A stretch of 64,000 nucleotides of DNA from Calliopsis andreniformis (lineage: Eukaryota > Arthropoda > Insecta > Hymenoptera > Andrenidae), in contig NC_135071.1 of NCBI RefSeq assembly GCF_051401765.1, positions 15,726,961-15,790,960 of the forward strand. The letters run 5' to 3'. Under the pieces are notes generated by a model. That model saw nothing but the letters and a program-made list of their open reading frames with translations. It was not told the DNA's origin and did not search any database. Made by a program: the position numbers and the translations under genes. This document shows positions 12,245 through 26,200 of this stretch, piece by piece. How positions within the stretch are numbered: position 1 is the first letter of the stretch; each line of letters starts with the position of its first letter.

Positions 12245-13741
12245 CCTCGTGATATGCTTGATCGTTTCAAATTCGTATTCTGAACATCTCACACCTCCTT
12301 TAACCCACGTTTCCGTGCGTAAGTGCAATCACGCACGCTTTTGAGAAATTCGCACAAACCACTTAGCCGCAGATAAACAGCAAGTCAGATACGAAAGTGC
12401 AGACGGTCAGAAAATACCTTCTGTTATCACGTGAAGGTAGCTTATATATATACACCATTTAGTACTATTGATATGCAAATTGGGAGCGCAATTTGAAACT
12501 ATTAGATATATAAATGCAGTATAAAAACATGTTAAAACATTTAAATATACAATTTGGGGAGCATGATAAAGAAGCGTTAGCTTAGAAAACAGGAAATGGT
12601 TTCTGTAAAAGAGTTCTAGAATTATTACGTATACTTCAGGCACACTGTTATAGTATTAAAATTAGTTTGTTAGAAATTAGTAAAAGTTTTGAAAGTTTCA
12701 TTCATCATCTAATGCATTTTTGTCACACGTTTGGGGGCCTCGCGTGTTCCTTTATCATTTTTGTATCACACTCGACGTTATCGAACGAGTTCAGAATTAT
12801 ATCGCAACACTACGAGTGTTGAAAATCAGAATCAAACATTACAGAAATTACAATTTCAAATCTTATTTAATAAAGAAGTAAAACGACTAAACATTGTGAA
12901 AAGTATACAATATTTTTGAACACAGAAATTATTTCAAAATTACAAGATTATAAATTTCTAATGATCGAATTTGATGAGTTTATGAACACCGAAACCTTAT
13001 AGTCATCTGGTGGCGATGCATATCACCACAATAGGACCGTATTATCATTGATCGGTGCCCTTTCGAAAGAAACATAAAACGTTAAAAAAACAATAAGTTT
13101 TTAATATTTCCTACAGAAAATCGCATAGAATAATACCATAAAAACATAGCACACGCTAAATATGCAAACAAATACTCAGATTATTAACAAAACTCTCAGC
13201 TTTCATAATTTTTCCTCCTATCATATTTCTGCTTGTATCATGTACCCTTACATATAATTCACGTTTCATTTATGACACTCTAATTAATCTGTAATTAAAA
13301 TAATCATAAGAAATAAAACGAAATTTCTTATAGCAGCTTATTACCTATATACCGTGAAGCTGACGTGAAACTGATTTTGGACTCGACTGCACAGAGGTGC
13401 CATTTAGAAGGATGCGTTGGGTGTCTCTCTAGCGTTCCTCGGTACAGTGTTCGATCAGTGCATTTTGACAGAACGTGAGAACCGAACGTATTCGAAAATT
13501 GTGTAAATCATGCGAGAGTGAATACGAACGAAAGGATATTAAAGTGTAAAGTGAAGGAGGAGAATCGACAACTGGAAGAATTTTCATTCGACGTTCTGAA
13601 TGGATATACAACCTCTCTACTGAACGGTTTTCATCTACACTCAAGCTTTGTTTTTCTCATAATCTTAGATATTTCTCGATAGCTGTAACCTTTTTTTGCT
13701 ATCGTCCCGCGCTTTACTATATAAAAGAGTACTTTATATTA
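12245..13741. promoter_or_regulatory. Divergent intergenic region between Pss and the AKAP17A-like gene
   Basis: About 1.5 kb between two head-to-head genes. It must contain both promoters and 5' UTRs, possibly with non-coding first exons. It is AT-rich in the middle (12400-13350) and has more CpG near 13370-13620. I see no convincing coding exon; the small open frames at 12407-12643 and 12731-12919 match nothing I know. Confidence 0.4.
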
Positions 13742-16700
13742 ATGATGAGCGATGGTAAGAAGGTAGGTGAAAATTCCAGTAGTGAGGTTGTTGACCAATT
13801 TCGGAGCTGTAGGGATCTCAGCGACATCGTACCTCTGTATATTCCACGCGCTCTTTATTTGAAACCAGTTGCGAAAATAAATGTATCTGTTAATCTTCCC
13901 CAACTGAAAGTACCAGGTAAAAGAACCAAGCATAGTAGTTAATGAATTTACCTTCATAATGTTTTCTTTTTCTTTAAATATCTTAATCCTTTACTGTGAT
14001 TGAGTTTAATATATTCACTGCAACGTGTAAAAACTTGAGGAAGCTGCTCCAAAATTTGGGAGAGCTTTAGGAGATAAGCGATGTATGGTTGCATCATTGC
14101 AGAGTTATATTTTTCTATTGCATTGAATGTATTAAATGAAAGGTATTTATGCTGTAGGGATATATAATATATTTATATTACAACACATGTTTTTGATTCT
14201 TCAATTTTTTTAATATTTGTACTCATAAAACAATGCTAAGAGTTATTGAAATACTACATTGCTTTTGGTATTCAGATGTTGTTTTAAATTGCAACAGAGT
14301 TAATCAGTTTGAAGTTTCATTTCTTACATATTTTATTATGTTTATGAATAATTCATGATTTTTTTATTGAAATGGTACAAATAATATAGTTCTAACTCAT
14401 ATTTGAGAGAGCAAGTGCAATAGATTTATTTCCACAAGCTTAATCTCACCTTCTCTTAGGTTTACATCATCTGATTCAATAAGCGTTGATTCTTTTAACA
14501 GGAAATGTATGGCATTCTCTTAAATTTGTACAAATCTATAATTACACATATTTTTAGCATAATAGGTTTTTACAGAAAAATTAACTGCGATATAAACAGG
14601 AAAAACAATATCAACATGGGAAGTAATGGAGAAGATACGTACCCTTATACTACCGGACGAGTTTGCATCTCTGAAGGTAGCCAAGAGTACGCTGGAATTT
14701 ATCAGATTGGAAGGAGACCTGCAAGACAGATGCAGGCTACAGCGTGTGCTAGCAAGGCTGGACTCGCAACGTTTGAATCTCTCTGGATTCCCAAATGTAT
14801 TAAAAGTTCGAGCAGCAGAGACGAAAGATGAGTTTCCTACGAGACACAGTTGGGATTCTTACTTTAGAGATGCTAAGCATATGAATGAACTCAAGCCTGG
14901 TGAGAGGCCTGACACCATACACATAACAGGCTTGCCTGTTAAGTGGTTCACAGAGGATGGTGCAACCATGCCTAGTGAATCTTTGATTGCGAAAATCTTT
15001 AAGAAGTGGGGAGCACTTAGAAGAATTGATGTACCTGCTGCTGATCCTTATAGATCAAGAATGCGTCTTGGCACAAATATAAATAAATTCAGTTATGAAG
15101 ATGGGATATTTTTTGATGCGTATATTCAGTATGTAGAATATATGGATTTTGTTAGAGCTATGGATGCATTACGTGGGATGAAACTCCTTAAAAGAGAAGG
15201 AGAGAATGCATTCACAGCTGCCATTAAGGTACATCTTGTAAATGAAATTTTCTATGTACATTTTGTAGCTACAAAATATCAATTATGTACTTTATTTACT
15301 CTTGGAATAATAAAGAATACCTTATTTATTTATTTTAATTGATCTATGCGTAGATCACGTTCGATAAAACAAAGCATATGAGTGATAGCACTATCGCGCA
15401 TAGAGAATTTGAGAGGAAACGTCTTATAGCGCAGGATACGTTAGCAGCGGAAAGACTTCGTAGGAAAGAGGAAGCTGAAGAGAAACGTCGCGAGGAGTTG
15501 AAGTAATTAAGAATAGAATTTGTGACTAAACATTTAATTCGAGTTACGCAACGTATTACTTTTTGCCAGGAAAAAAGAAGAAGTGGACGCGAAAGCAAAA
15601 GACAATAGACGGCAAAAAAGAGAGGAAAAACGCAAACGAAAAGCAATAACTATATTTCGGAAAAAAGAGGAGGACAAAGTGTCTATGAAAATTGCTAGAG
15701 AGGGACAGAAATTAATAAAAGCACAGCGGCAACTTGAAAGTATTCGGCTTTTGGACGAATTATTTGATAGAATAAAGGTAAAATTCTAGGAAACTAATGT
15801 TACTTAACACTTCATAGTTGAAAAATTGAATTAATATACGTCCTGTATTTCAAGATAAAAGTGGAAAATAACGAAATAAAAATCGACGAAATCCCTAAAA
15901 CCGATACAAAATGTGATGATAAGAAAAATAGCAAAGAGGATGGTACCGTTCAAGTATTAAGTTCAGACGAGGATGGGAAGAAAGACAAGAAGCTTAAAAA
16001 ATCTAAGAAAAAGAAATCCAAGAAGGAAAAGAAAAAAAAGGTATCCTTGTTCTTTATTTTTGTTGCATCTATAATTATAAGTTTCCATTCCTTAAATATA
16101 TGTTTCTAATCATTCTTACAGAAAAAACGGAAAAAGGGAAAGGATTCGGAAAACTCAGCAAGTCTGAGCGAAGACTCAGGGACGGAAGAACAAACGAAAA
16201 AGTTGAAAAGTGTTCTGAAACAGAATGTTGCATATCCATCTTCATCAACAAGTATGAAGTCTGATCATTACTAATAGATATAGTTTCAACTTTCAGAGGT
16301 ATTTTACTAATGATCTTTTATCTTTCAGCTTCTGCTCCCTTGGACTCTCTTCCTTATCCGACCCTCTACCCACGATTCCCTCAACCATGGTACTACGAAG
16401 CAGCTTTACCCATGATTTACCCAACTTTGTCAAGGGGTATGTCCAGAGGAGGGCGCTTCTCCCGTGGAAGAGGTAGAGGACTCTTGTGGCGTAACAGCGG
16501 AAATCCTCGCGCACTTCAGAGTTTCAACCCTCACCTGTACAACGAGCAGTACTACAAGTACTTCGCTCATTTAGTCGGCCAGGATTATCACTCGTTCGAG
16601 TACAGGAATTCACGGTCCTTCAGCAAATCCAGGTCTAGGTCCAAGTCAAGAACGAGGACCAGGTCTAAGTCAAGATCACGGTCGAGGCCGAAGTCCAGGT

Positions 16701-17236
16701 CCAGACCTAGCTCCAGATCGAACTCTAGATCCCAGCGTAAATCGAGAACACGTTCAAGATCGCGGTCCAGGTCTAAATCGAGAAGCAAATCGAGGTCGCG
16801 AAGTCGCAGACGAAGTAGAAGCAGATCTCGATCAAGAAGACGACGAGGGAAGTCGAAGTCAAGGTCGAGGTCTGGCACGAGGGTACGTTCGCGATCTCGG
16901 CGGTCGAGGTCTAGGAAAAAGTCTCGATCGCCAACCAGATCAAGATCTTGGAATAATAGCAGAAATCGGTTCAAACGTAGGAGAGATAGATCTGCGTCGA
17001 AAGTGAAAATCACCAGGGCAAAGTCTCGTAGTAATTCGCCTAAGAGAAGATCTCGTAGCAGCACTTGGTCCATGCCGAAGTCTCCTGACAGAAGAAGCTG
17101 TTCCTGGTCAAAAAGTGTTGATAATGTGAACAATAGTAAGTTGGATTCTGAGAAATCGGTGCAAGTGCAGGAGGAGAAGGGATCTAATAAAGAAGTATCA
17201 CAAGTTTCTCAACCAGAGAAGGCTGCTTCTGACTGA
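13742..17236 (+). CDS. AKAP17A/XE7-like RNA-binding protein with C-terminal RS domain
   Basis: Seven exons: 13742-13916, 14600-15228, 15354-15502, 15570-15777, 15855-16040, 16122-16251, 16329-17236, joining to 794 residues. The N-terminus (ALYLKPVAKINVSVNLPQLK, then PGKTISTWEVMEKI) and the block FPTRHSWDSYFRDAKHMNE closely parallel human AKAP17A. An RRM-like region follows (PGERPDTIHITGLPVKWF to RAMDALRGMKL), then a long charged helix (exons 3-4), a Lys-rich block and an RS domain (about residues 586-746) of Arg-Ser dipeptides. The human protein sits in nuclear speckles, affects splice-site choice and anchors protein kinase A; the segment IRLLDELFDRIK lines up with a human helix and could be an amphipathic docking helix, which is inference only. 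The splice into exon 2 at 14598-14599 was chosen because it alone restores PGKTIS. ATGATG at 13742 gives two possible starts one codon apart. Confidence 0.92.
16608..17090 (+). repeat. Arg-Ser dipeptide-coding low-complexity tract (RS domain)
   Basis: Within the last exon of the AKAP17A-like gene, about 160 codons are mainly Arg and Ser in alternation. RS domains are phosphorylated by SR kinases and bind other splicing factors. The antisense strand is open through this tract (Leu-Asp repeats), an artefact of the sequence bias. Confidence 0.9.
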
Positions 17237-20200
17237 CAATAATTAAAGCCAATTCTTCTCTCTGATGTCTTCGATTCTATCACTTAAGAATATCTTCTTG
17301 TACTGCTGTACACAAGAATCTGTGCAAAGCATCACAGTGTTTGTAGTACATGTTTAATGAGGACAAAGAAGATATATATTTTTGTTTACGTGATAAAACT
17401 TCCTGAACTTAAACAATTAAATACAGTAATATATAGCAAGGAAATAAACAAGAATATTGCTCGACATCTGAATCCCACGGATGTTTTAAATTCTGAACTT
17501 GTATTATACGAATTGCAGAAAGTAAGCTTGATTGTACATAATTTGTGGACGATAGTGTAAGATTCCAAGAAACAATCCAAGGAAGTTATGCATTTTTCAA
17601 TTGAGGTTAGAAATAAATATGAGATGGATAAGGTGGAAATCTTGTTGAAATTTTTTTAAATACCACTATAAAATATCTATTGTAGAAAGAAGTTGTTGGG
17701 AGCTTGGATTAATCTGGCTGTTCTACATGGTTGGAAGAGAAATACAGACAACTCGATTTGCAAATTTTATTTGTTTTTCGGCATGAAAATGCATTGGTTC
17801 ATAAACATTGTAATCGTTATACCCCTATATCTCCTTAAATCGAAGATCGATTTTAGCAGCGTTCCTTCGGGGATACACGCTACGATTAGGTTTTCTTTTT
17901 ATCGACTGGTGCTCGCTTGATATCATTAATTCGCCTATGATTAACAGGATCGAAATTCATCGTTTTCATTTTGTTCATTTGTTAGTGCCGTGATCAGCAC
18001 CGTGCGCGTATCCGCTCGATACGGTATCGTTTTCTCAACACGGTCGTTTCTCTTTAAAAATATGTGCTACATTTGTTTTTTCCTTCATTTCCTCATCGCT
18101 ATAATTAATAATATAATAATACGTATATATACATTTCGCGTTGTTGAATCGCACCCTCGTATGTTTCAGAATAACAACTCGTTTTGTCTTACAATCAATG
18201 CTCCGCAATGATATTCAAATCTAATGGAAGATTTTTTATCATTCTTGAACATCATTCGCTTCTACATGTTTCCTCTTTCGATTTTTTCCCCTCCGTTTAA
18301 AGTTATTGGCGTTACTCGTTTTACGTTTACTGGGTTCTCCTGTTCTCTTTCTGTTTTAAATTGCCTACCGCTACGGTATCTTCAGAATTGATTAGATATT
18401 GACTACTTTCAAGATTCGTTGCGTGGGAATTGTTTCCTTTAGACTTTATTGATCCTCGGATGATAGCGTTCCCTCGTTTTTCGCACTCGACGATGTTCCT
18501 TCCGTACCATTTGTATCGTCAATTTCAGCGATGAAATTTCTCTAGCTGCGATCGAGCGAACGCTATCTTCTATGATAACTGAATCGGTGATTCGAGAGAT
18601 GAACCGATTCCATTTTTTCCCAGAAAAATGATTTCTATAGAATTTAAATATGAATAGAATTTTTAAATCTCTCGGCAAAAAAATTCAAAGTACATTTTAT
18701 TGTGTAATAGTCTACTTTCTCAAGAGCCATAAAGGTAAATTGGAATGCTAGCAATTTTTGCAACGAAGTTTCTATTAAAAAAATTTATTCAAATCTAGGT
18801 CAGTTTACTAGACATTAATCTTATTTTTACTTCCGCGAGAAAAGGTTTTGCGGTATACGTTGCTCCTCGAATCACCGATGCAATTTTGCTCGATATAATT
18901 CTGCATCATTGCATGCTTCACGTTCGTAGAATACAGAGGTATTCTTTCGTTTAACCGATTTCGTTTCATTCACCCCGGTGTACATTCTAAAAATGAATCG
19001 TCCATTTTCCAATAGCGAAGCCACTGGTGCTCGCTGAGCCACCATTTTTGGTACGAAGAATCCAACGAAACATAATGGAAAATTCGCGGAGCTCCAGATT
19101 TCCAGAATATTAGTATTTTTCTACATGTTTCGATTTATATATTTCCTTTCTAAGCGCACAATACTTTTGCTCGTAAATTATTTCCTTCTAGGAAGCTCTC
19201 ATGTTTAATTTTCTCTCCCTATTCTTCCGTCGACATTTAAAAAAAAAGTTAAGTTTACGTCTACTGTTCTTTTAATAAAAAAATAGTAGAAATTCTTTAT
19301 AGTTTCTCAAAGTTCGATACACCGAGTATTTGGGAAATGAACGACCCAAGTACAATCTTTTCATTGAGCAAGCATTACATGCTTCGCGCCAGCCATCGTC
19401 CGATATCGTAGAAGTACTAACGCGACACCCTGTGGGTTCTTCGTAATCTAGATTTCTTTGGATGAGGATTGACACGTTGAAAGGACACACATAAGACGTA
19501 ACTTGCTTAAAGGAATCCTTCTGGAACGACTGGTTGTCAGTACGATACGAATTTGAGCGATAAAGTGGGATAGAAGGATCATCCCTTTAGTCATTCCTAG
19601 GTGGTCAGTTGTGTGGCTCTTCAAATTTTTAACATATATCTAATATAAAATGAGAATTTCACGAAATTTTTGAGAAGTATGAAATATATCATAAATCAAT
19701 TAAAAAGTGTTCATCATTGTGCGAGTATGAGTGTCTAAAATCAAAAGAATTGAATATTCTATAGTCTTCGAAGTATAAAGCGATCATTTCCTTACGAATT
19801 AAGTAACAATACAACTCCCGACAATATCTCCAACACTCTGTATTATACTGTTAAATACTTATATCACAACGAATCTCTGAACACTTTAAGTTTCCCTTTT
19901 TCTTTTCCCCTCATTAACTCTATCTCTACAGAAAAAGAAATTGAAAAGTAATCCGCGAACATTTCCCCTCGTATCACATAGTTGATATAAATTTCAAGGC
20001 CGTGCCGCGAAATGCCACTTACGTTAAAGTGGCCAAATAGCCATTTCGAATTTAGAACTGTCACGACATTTGGAAGTGATATCCTTTCTGGACGCTTCTG
20101 TTTCAGCGACGCTCATGTTCCACGCGGATAGTCTGCCAACGAAACTCTGCGAACTTACATAATCAACCTTATAATTGCAACGTCAACGACACTCCTCTCC

Positions 20201-23200
20201 AGCTGAATGTATACAAAAACGCTGCACGCCAACTAGGCACATGATTGAGATATCAAACGCTGTATTCATTGCCATAGAGAGGGACGCAAGGTAAGTGGGC
20301 GATCATTCTTTCAACGATACATTAAAGCCAATGGGTCCAAGGGGAGCAATTAATTTCAGTGTTGTTCGATCAATTTTAATAAATTGCGCGATTGCGAGAA
20401 CTTCTAATTTGAGCGTAATGGCTGGAAATTAAGATCGCGTAATGCAATTAGTTGTACAATTTTTTGTTAACGTTAGAATGTAATAGAGACTTCGAATAAT
20501 AGCGGAGAATATTTTTGGCTTCAAGTTTTTAATATTTAGCGCGAGAGAATAGAGGAAAACTATGTTTTAAGTAGTATAAGTCAATCATATGTCACACAAG
20601 GCGGAAAAAACAGGTAGGGGTCACTTAAACGGCGAATTGATGGAATAATTTTTCCTTCCCAAGGGTGATGATGATCAGGTGGAGTTATAGACGATGTCTT
20701 TTAACAATCACAGCAAACAGTAACAGTTTATAACAACAGTTAACCATCGAAGACGCGTCGAGCGTTTCGCTGCGTCCTGTGTGTCTCCTTTCAACGGCGA
20801 TTAATAGGATAGAGAGAAAGATAGAGGTTCGTTAAAAAAGACTAGTTCCCCTTAACTCGTGGTCGCTAGATCACCCTATAGATTAATAGGTAGTACATTA
20901 TTTAGTAATCTCTTGGTCATTTTACGTTAACAGTTAGACGGCGACAGCCTGCTATGTAATATTCGGTAAAGATCTTAATAAATTGTCTGAGAGTTAAAAC
21001 CGTTTTAAACGCTACCGTTATTCATCGTAATACTCATAATAATAATAATTTTTAATAATAAGAATCCACAATAATAACAACCGTAATAAATTATCAGACG
21101 CGATAATAACGTATAAACCGCCTCGAAGAATCGTTTCTCCGACGTTATCTTCAACGATTTCATTATTTCTGCTTTTTTTTTCTCTCTCTCTTCTCCTCGA
21201 GGTTTCCCGTTTCCCCTTGCCTCCTGTTACAATCGTTCCCGATTCGAGTTGCCGTCACGTTAGTCGCGTTCAGAGACGATCGATCGAACCGCTTGCGATT
21301 TTCGAGTGGCTCTTCGCGCCCGTTTATCCACTTTCCCCACCCCCGACATCTGGGCAACACCTTCGCCAGGATTTTCATCTCGTCTGGCTCTTCCCCTGCT
21401 CATTGGGAGTCGCGAATTCGATTTACGAGCGTCGACACGGCGAGCCGTAGTTCACTCCGCAACAGTAAGGAAGATATTGTGCGAGGATCGACGCGTTAAC
21501 TTGTCTCTGATTTCGCTACGTTTATGTACAAAGATACAGTCCGATTTTAGCCTGTGGCTTTAGTCGTCACTCTTTGTTCTTTCCTTTTCTCTTGGGGCTT
21601 TCCATTTCTGGGTTCTGTCTCGCTTCTTTTTGGCCTCTTTAGGAATAATGTTTACTGACAGCGCTGACGATGTTAGACACGATTTCGTGAAACGATGCCC
21701 ATGTACATATTGCAACGGATACGTTTGAACGAACTTCTGTCGTGTTCCTATTGGGAAAAGAAGAGCACGCTTCCGTGACATATAGTGTGATAGGCGAAAT
21801 TGATTCGAACGAATTTGAAACTCGCTGTTGGACAGGCGTTTGGAATCATTTGTGAAGTTTTGGTAACACTGCGTAGATTTAGCGTGGGTGGTGGTTGTAT
21901 TTCGAGGATTCTTAAATGAGTGTAATTTGGATTTTACTTGAATTTGAGGAAAGTGTTTATCCACTGATTCACAAATAATTTCATTCTGTTTTTGCCTCGA
22001 AGGGTTTTTCAGAAAGCAAAGTATCTCCAAGTTTGCGTTAAATAAGCGAAGAAAAGGGCCGTGGAAGATAGAATTAAGATTTGCAGCACCCTTATTATTA
22101 TCAAGGCGGAAAGTCTCACCTTGTAAGTGTAGACTGCGCTTTACGCAACAAGGGACACACTCACCCTTATTCAGAGACACCCTCGACCACCCTTCCCTCG
22201 TCCCAGCATTTTCACATCCGTTCAACGTACAAAATACATATATACACATATAAAGTACAACATTTAAACATCAATTCAACGTTCTACGAATAGGAAAACG
22301 TGACGTCTAGGGGGTGGTCGAATTTGTTCTGAAATTCTCGCTCCTTTATGTGAACGTACAAAGTTTCCTTGAAACAAAGGCCATAATACAATTCTCAATA
22401 TATAATATATATACATACATTATATACTATATAATATTGTGTATATTACATGATATAGTATACACATATGTACAGGTATAAACATATAAAGTAATCTCTG
22501 CGTAGTCGAGACAGACTCTGCTTAGATCAAATAGTTTCGTTATTTTGAGGGACATGGAGAAGTAACTTTTATGGAAGATTCAGGAAGAATTTTTCCTGTT
22601 AATTGTTCTGCAATATATTTGGCATTTATTCATTAGAAAGATGTAACAGAAAATGAAGTAAAAATTGCAATTATTAAATTAGAATTTTTCTCTGATGTCA
22701 TTCAAAGTAACGAAAGCATTTCAGTAGAACAAAGCGTGCCATTCCATATACACATTCTTCTCTTTGCAGTATGAATACATGAAGGAAAGTCAATGGAATA
22801 GTTCTCTTGGGTAATGGTCTCCATTTTAGGGTCCTTTTCGTTATCGTGTTAAAGGAATGTTCGCGTTCTTCCGCGGCTTAAAGTCACGCCCCCACATATG
22901 CAAATTGTCTGAACAGTTAAAACACAGAAGATTAATCACGTTTCCCCCAGAAGCATTTACTGCAAAAACATGTACAGTAAAAAGAAAAGTTCAAGAAGAA
23001 GTTTCAGATAATTTCAGAAACATTTCGAATCTACTTTGTACACTGCAGAAGTGGGAACGTGGCTTAAGGGTACATCTACTGGCAGGTGGCGAGTTTTCTT
23101 AGTCTCTGTGTGTACAGCTTGTCGCTTCGGTTCCTATTTCGGTCTTCACAACTTCATAGTACAAACTTCTGGCTGAAATGAAACCACGATAATGCCCTAC

Positions 23201-26200
23201 CTTTCTCGACAGAAAGAACTGCAGCTTTTTTGTGGAAGGTATGGACGTTTGTCAGTTTCTGTAATCTTATTGTATCCTTTCACCAATAATCTCTCGAGCT
23301 CGGTGTAAACGGCCTCTATTACAATCTTGTCCAACTATGGTTAAAGAATTTTATTATCATTTGCTCTCGAGTGTGGAGTCACGATTAAAGAACATTATGT
23401 TTCCTCGGAAGATTATGCAATTTCTCTATTTAGTATATCCTGTCTAGTGTCCTCTGATCGTTTAAAATCCTCGACGTCTACGGATGCTAATTAATGGCTC
23501 AAAGCAACGATGGTACCCACCAGTCTAACCATTAACTAAAATTACCGATTCGATTTGTCGGGACCCATTTCTAGACTCTTCTAAAACGACTGACATTTAA
23601 CGCGATCGTTTCTGCACGACGCGCTTCTTCCCCATTTTTACCCTCGATTCCCCGTTGCCCCTCGTGACTATATTTCGTCGATGATCCCGCTGGTTACCTA
23701 CAGTTCCCATATTTATACATTACATAATACTTATAGTACCTGTCTCTATCGCCTAATGCTCCGATATTGAGACTGTCTTCTTTTTTTTTTTTAATTTTTC
23801 TTACTTGGCGTGGTCTTCCTGGCACTATAATGCACTTTTAAGAAGTCTATATAAAAATATCGTGTGGAGTTGTGTCCAGTACGTTGAGCCGTGACAGAGA
23901 GAAAGAGAGAGGAAGGGAAACTTACAGAGGGGTAAGAATCATAGAAAAGGAAAGGGGAAGAATTTTTGGAATTTCTTTGGTTAACAGACGTGTAGTGAAA
24001 GAAGAATAGGGGCAGCCAGAGAAGGGGATGGAAGAAAGAAAGGGGATGAGTACATTGGTGACAATTGTGTCTTTTTTTTTTTTATCTTTTGGTCCCGTTT
24101 CGCGTTTCGGAATAGCCGCGAAACAACGCTTTCGAAATGAAACAATGACGGACAAGACAAACCAGGTCCCAACGTTTATCGCGGAAACGAACGCTCGAAT
24201 ATTTTTGGAGGCAGACGAGTGTCTTCTGTAGCTTTTTGTCCAGAGATTATTTCAACCCCTTGAGTCCATCTTCCCTTTTCCTGATGAATTTTCATCCTTC
24301 AAGATGTCGAACGTCTGCCCTCAAAAATCTCAATGAACTCTCTCAGGTTCACGGTGCCGCTTTCATTTCTTTTTGTTCGTTTTCTGCTTGCTCTCGCTAA
24401 GTCGTCGGTAGTGTTTCCTCCTCGGGTCATCGCTGATCACGATGTCGGAAAGAACAAATTCTGCACGTCGGATGCGTGAGCATGGACTGTGAAACGCCAT
24501 ATCACGCTCGAAATTAATAATATGTTACGAGAACAGTGTCTCGTGGATATAATATATTATTAATATCCGTGTCTGTGTATTTGTAGTGTGTGTTCATCGT
24601 TCGTGTATGTCGTGTATAATTAGATGTATATATGTATACCTGCGCCAGCGTTGAAGGAATCAAGAAATTACATCTTAAAAGTCCAAAAAAGAGAAGACAC
24701 AGATCGAGAACTATATTTCGCAAAAAATCTAGGTAAAAATGAAATCCAATTTAGCGCCACTTTTACGCCACATTTTGTGCCAGAAATTCATCATCTTATT
24801 AAGAAGATATCGCAGACCAGAGTGAAGAAAAACTGATTTAATTTTTGCTCAGAAATTTCACCAGAAATTCCCCATTTGTGTTTCCTCCTTCGGGATCTCG
24901 AAAGTAGACGTAATCCCCTAATCGCGGCGTCGCGTGACGACGACTAATCTCGACGACGTTGCTCGTTAACGTGCTCGTTTTCCCCCGATCGCTCTATAGT
25001 CTCAATTTCAACTGTTTAGTATCAATTAACGTAATTAAACTTTACATACGCTCGCGCCAACGCTGCGCCCATACTCTGCGTGCGGTCGAGCGTCACGTGA
25101 TCGGAAGTTCGCAAGCCATCTCGGCGATCTATCGCAACGAAGTCAAGCGTTGGCTACGACGATTTCCGGTCACTCGGCGGCTCCCACTGCTCCTGCAGTA
25201 GAACACGCGAGAAGAGTGTCTGACTTTCAGGACTGGCCGAAACGGTGCCCACAGGAAACTGCCAACCGGAAGTTACCTTAAGAAAATGTATCTCTTGTCA
25301 AGGGAAATTTGTATCGAGCAGGTGGACCGTGTTAAGTCGTTTTACTGCTCTTACAAAGTGTATTCCACATAGAAGCCTCCAGTTTATAATTTTGAACGAC
25401 ATTCGATGATAAAATAACTTTTATTGTTTGAATGTACTTTTACCTCTAAAGTCGCGAACTAAGTAGTCTTACTGATACTATAAAATGAATTTTACTTAGA
25501 AGCCTCGAATTTATAATTGTAAAGAAAATTTTCTGACAAAATAATTGTATTGTTTGATGGTGTTTTTATCTGTAAAGTTGTGAGCTAAGATTCTTGAGTT
25601 AGTTGAGAGAACGAAACTAGAATTGGATGAAAGGAATACATTTGAGGAACAAGTAGTTCCTTAAGTTAATCTAAATTTGAATTTTGTTTCTCAAACTTAC
25701 GACTTCCTGCTTGAGGCACGTTCCGTCCAACCCTGTTGCAGACTTCAGAGCGTCGTTGGCGGATTTCTTCCCGTTTGTCTAGTACTTCGTTTAATTAAGC
25801 CTATCTTGTCGTGGCGACAGCTTCGAGTGCGTGTGCAGGGTGGTCCACGTAACTGTATTCCCTCGTAAATATTAATTTCATGGAGAATCATTCTGGGAAG
25901 CACACTATTTCAATGAGAACCAGGTTCGACACCCTATACAGTGTCTTCATTCAGAATTTATTTCAATAAGAAACCTTTAGAATCGAAAGCCATTCCAACC
26001 TGTACATGAATTTTTCAGAGACACGAGTCTGACCTACATTTCCCTAATTAAAAATCACCTTCGTAATTTTATTATCCCCTACGTTCGAATTTTGAAATAA
26101 AGGAGTCTGATTTCACAGTTTTTTTCATGAGACGAAACTGGACGTAGTTGCATTAGTAATTCTTTAATGTAGGGTTGCAAGACGTCAAGCCAAGGTCAGG

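Noticed and set aside
16588..17133. Minus-strand ORF rich in Leu-Asp repeats
   Set aside because: Reverse complement of the RS-dipeptide tract of the AKAP17A-like gene.
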